Below are positions 6,009-7,198 of a DNA stretch of 7,198 nucleotides, piece by piece. The notes under the pieces were generated by a model. It did not search any database. It was not told the origin of the DNA and saw only the letters and a program-made list of their open reading frames with translations. Within the stretch, counting starts at the first letter, position 1; each line of letters opens with the position of its first letter. Source of the stretch: Syntrophomonadaceae bacterium (lineage in GTDB: Bacteria > Bacillota > Dethiobacteria > DTU022); assembly GCA_007126465.1 (NCBI GenBank), contig SLBE01000124.1, positions 1-7,198 on the forward strand, given 5' to 3'. A program made the position numbers and the translations under genes.

Positions 6009-6599
6009 TTAATATGTAGTGATCTTGTTTAGTGGCAGAAAGCGTAAAAACACCCGTCCCTGGATATTGCTAACAGGGATTGGCCCTATCTGGCGGCTGT
6101 CGCTGCTGCGGTTTCGATTGTCCCCCATCACATAAACATAACCTTCCGGCACAACAATCGGGGCAAATCCTTCGCCCATTTCATTTTTGACATATTCTTC
6201 TTCCAGGGCTTCTCCATTCCGGTAAACCCGGCCGTTGTTATACTCGACCCTGTCCCCGGGCAGTCCGATCACCCTTTTTACCCAGAGATGTTCATTTACT
6301 TCTCTGCGTATAATCGAAATCACAGGGCTGTCCTTAAAACGGTCAATAAAGGTCCGTTCGCGATCAACCCTGCTGTCAATTATGATAATATCTCCATGGT
6401 CGGGAGTGGCTCCAAAAACATAGGGTGTAAGGAATACCAAAACCCTGTTGCCATGGGGGTCAAAAGTGGGCTGCATTGACACATCATTAATATCATAAGT
6501 TTGAATTACCAGAACACTGATAAAAATAGTTGCTGCAATAACCAGTAGAATCTGCTTTAACCAGGATAGAGCTACTGCTGCAGTTTTATTATCGCTCAT
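6009..6599 (-). CDS. lepB: Signal peptidase I (type I leader peptidase)
   Basis: Membrane serine protease that removes signal peptides from exported proteins on the outer face of the membrane. The 196 residues match the short Gram-positive (SipS-like) form: a single membrane span at about 13-33, the catalytic Ser in DVSMQPT (S41), the general-base Lys in WVKRVIGLPGD (K108), and the box E signature GDNRNRSSDSR (159-169) followed by IGPIP. The stretch at about 76-105 between the HGDIIIID strand and the catalytic Lys carries an extra Arg/Asp-rich loop. GGAGGT lies at 6611-6616 on the minus strand with a rather long 11-nt spacing to the ATG. The gene is divergent from the CoA-binding gene and upstream of lcp. 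Some Gram-positive species carry several paralogues (sipS, sipT and so on), so the symbol is generic. Confidence 0.96.
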   Translation of the reverse strand: MSDNKTAAVALSWLKQILLVIAATIFISVLVIQTYDINDVSMQPTFDPHGNRVLVFLTPYVFGATPDHGDIIIIDSRVDRERTFIDRFKDSPVISIIRREVNEHLWVKRVIGLPGDRVEYNNGRVYRNGEALEEEYVKNEMGEGFAPIVVPEGYVYVMGDNRNRSSDSRQIGPIPVSNIQGRVFLRFLPLNKITTY

Positions 6600-6656
6600 T
6601 GCCAGATGTTACCTCCGCCTGTTTTAGTTCTGTTGTTCTGTTTTAACCTGCCCTAG

Positions 6657-6686
6657 ATTATAACACCGAACGGACACGATTGTTAG
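6657..6686 (-). promoter_or_regulatory. Candidate promoter for lepB (and lcp)
   Basis: Read on the minus strand, a perfect TATAAT -10 (6657-6662) is preceded by CTAACA (6681-6686, 4/6 to TTGACA) at an 18-bp spacing. It would give a leader of about 50 nt before the lepB ATG. That leader contains the repeated octamer TAAAACAG (plus-strand CTGTTTTA at 6619-6626 and 6638-6645). Confidence 0.45.
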
Positions 6687-6730
6687 AGGCCTGAAAATGT
6701 AAACAACTTTATTATAAAAGACTCTTTTTT

Positions 6731-6741
6731 TATGGTAAAAT
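6731..6741 (+). promoter_or_regulatory. Candidate extended -10 promoter for the CoA-binding gene
   Basis: TATGGTAAAAT contains TAAAAT (6736-6741) preceded by TG one base away, an extended -10. The -35 is poor at the matching distance. A second weak option is CTGAAA (6691-6696) with TATAAA (6713-6718) at 16 bp. The first would start transcription about 30 nt upstream of the ATG at 6780. Confidence 0.3.
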
Positions 6742-6779
6742 TAATCTTGTTACACATCACCGTCATCAAGGAGGATCAC

Positions 6780-7198
6780 ATGCAAAAACTTTTTTATCCT
6801 GAATCAATAGTAATTATTGGGCTATCATCTAAACCAACCAACATCCCGCGCCTGACCCTGGAGAATTTGCTGCGCTGGGGTTACCGGGGCAGGATTTTTG
6901 GAGTTAATGAGCGTAGTAATGATATCCATGTTGACGGTATCAGAATGTACAAGCATGTTGAAGATTTACCCGAGGTGCCTGACCTGGCTTATTGCATGAT
7001 CCCGGCCCAGTTAATTCCCGGCATGATGGACCGCTGCGGAAAATTCGGCATCAGGAGAATGGCCATCCCCTCGGGCGGCTTCTCGGAATACAGCGAAGAA
7101 GGCCAGGCTTTGGCCGATCAGCTGCTGGCCACTGCCCGCAAGTACGGAATTCGTTTCGTCGGCCCCAATAGTGTTACGGTGGCCAATACCGACAATGG
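6780..7198 (+). CDS. CoA-binding domain of an ADP-forming acyl-CoA synthetase-like protein (3' end outside window)
   Basis: An open frame starts at ATG 6780 with an excellent AAGGAGG (6768-6774), 5 nt upstream, and runs past the window end (139 full codons seen). The product begins with the Rossmann-type CoA-binding domain of NDP-forming acyl-CoA synthetases: LFYPESIVIIG, then NLLRWGYRGRIFGVN, DLPEVPDLAYCMIPA, a glycine-rich IPSGGFSEYSEEG, and RKYGIRFVGPNS near the end. Full family members (acetate-CoA ligase ADP-forming, about 460 residues for the alpha part or 700 with the ATP-grasp domain) make ATP from acyl-CoA. The phosphorylated His and the ATP-grasp part would lie beyond the window, so activity cannot be judged. 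The normally conserved GPN(C)xG motif reads GPNSVTV here. A stand-alone CoA-binding regulatory protein or an acyl-lysine (Pat-like) enzyme remains possible. Confidence 0.85.
   Translation, partial: MQKLFYPESIVIIGLSSKPTNIPRLTLENLLRWGYRGRIFGVNERSNDIHVDGIRMYKHVEDLPEVPDLAYCMIPAQLIPGMMDRCGKFGIRRMAIPSGGFSEYSEEGQALADQLLATARKYGIRFVGPNSVTVANTDN

Overview
The window looks like chromosomal DNA of a moderate-GC Gram-positive bacterium, most likely a clostridial-type Bacillota. This is inferred from strong AGGAGG-type ribosome sites, a membrane-anchored LytR-CpsA-Psr (LCP) wall protein, a short single-span signal peptidase I, and a type I-beta (KDO8P-synthase-like) DAHP synthase. Nothing in the window fixes the genus. 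No mobile element, CRISPR array, tRNA or rRNA was seen.

Layout. (1) Positions 1-2410 (+) hold two translationally coupled M20-family metallo-amidohydrolases: an AbgA-like gene whose first ~50 codons lie outside the window, and an AllC/carbamoylase-like gene. They end at a strong intrinsic terminator. (2) Positions 2584-4487 (+) hold an aromatic amino acid operon: a stand-alone DAHP synthase catalytic domain overlapping by 4 bp a three-domain chorismate mutase / prephenate dehydratase / ACT protein (PheA). It ends at a second terminator that closely resembles the first. (3) Positions 6599-4671 (-) hold a cell-envelope pair: signal peptidase I, then an LCP phosphotransferase with a long, strictly alternating Pro-Asp/Glu tail. 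The pair converges on pheA. (4) From 6780 (+) a divergent gene starts, the CoA-binding N-terminal part of an ADP-forming acyl-CoA synthetase-like protein, cut by the window end.

How the genes fit together. DAHP synthase makes the first shikimate-pathway intermediate. PheA converts chorismate to prephenate and then phenylpyruvate, so the operon couples the entry step to the phenylalanine branch. The two hydrolases probably release amino acids or aminobenzoate-type products from N-acyl, N-carbamoyl or ureido compounds. Signal peptidase and the LCP enzyme both act at the outer face of the membrane.

I found no convincing wholly new system. The items most worth a second look are the acidic Pro-rich LCP tail and its 12-bp DNA repeat, the DAHP synthase without a regulatory domain next to a chorismate-mutase fusion protein, the altered ACT motif of PheA, and the structured lepB-lcp intergenic region with a consensus DnaA box.
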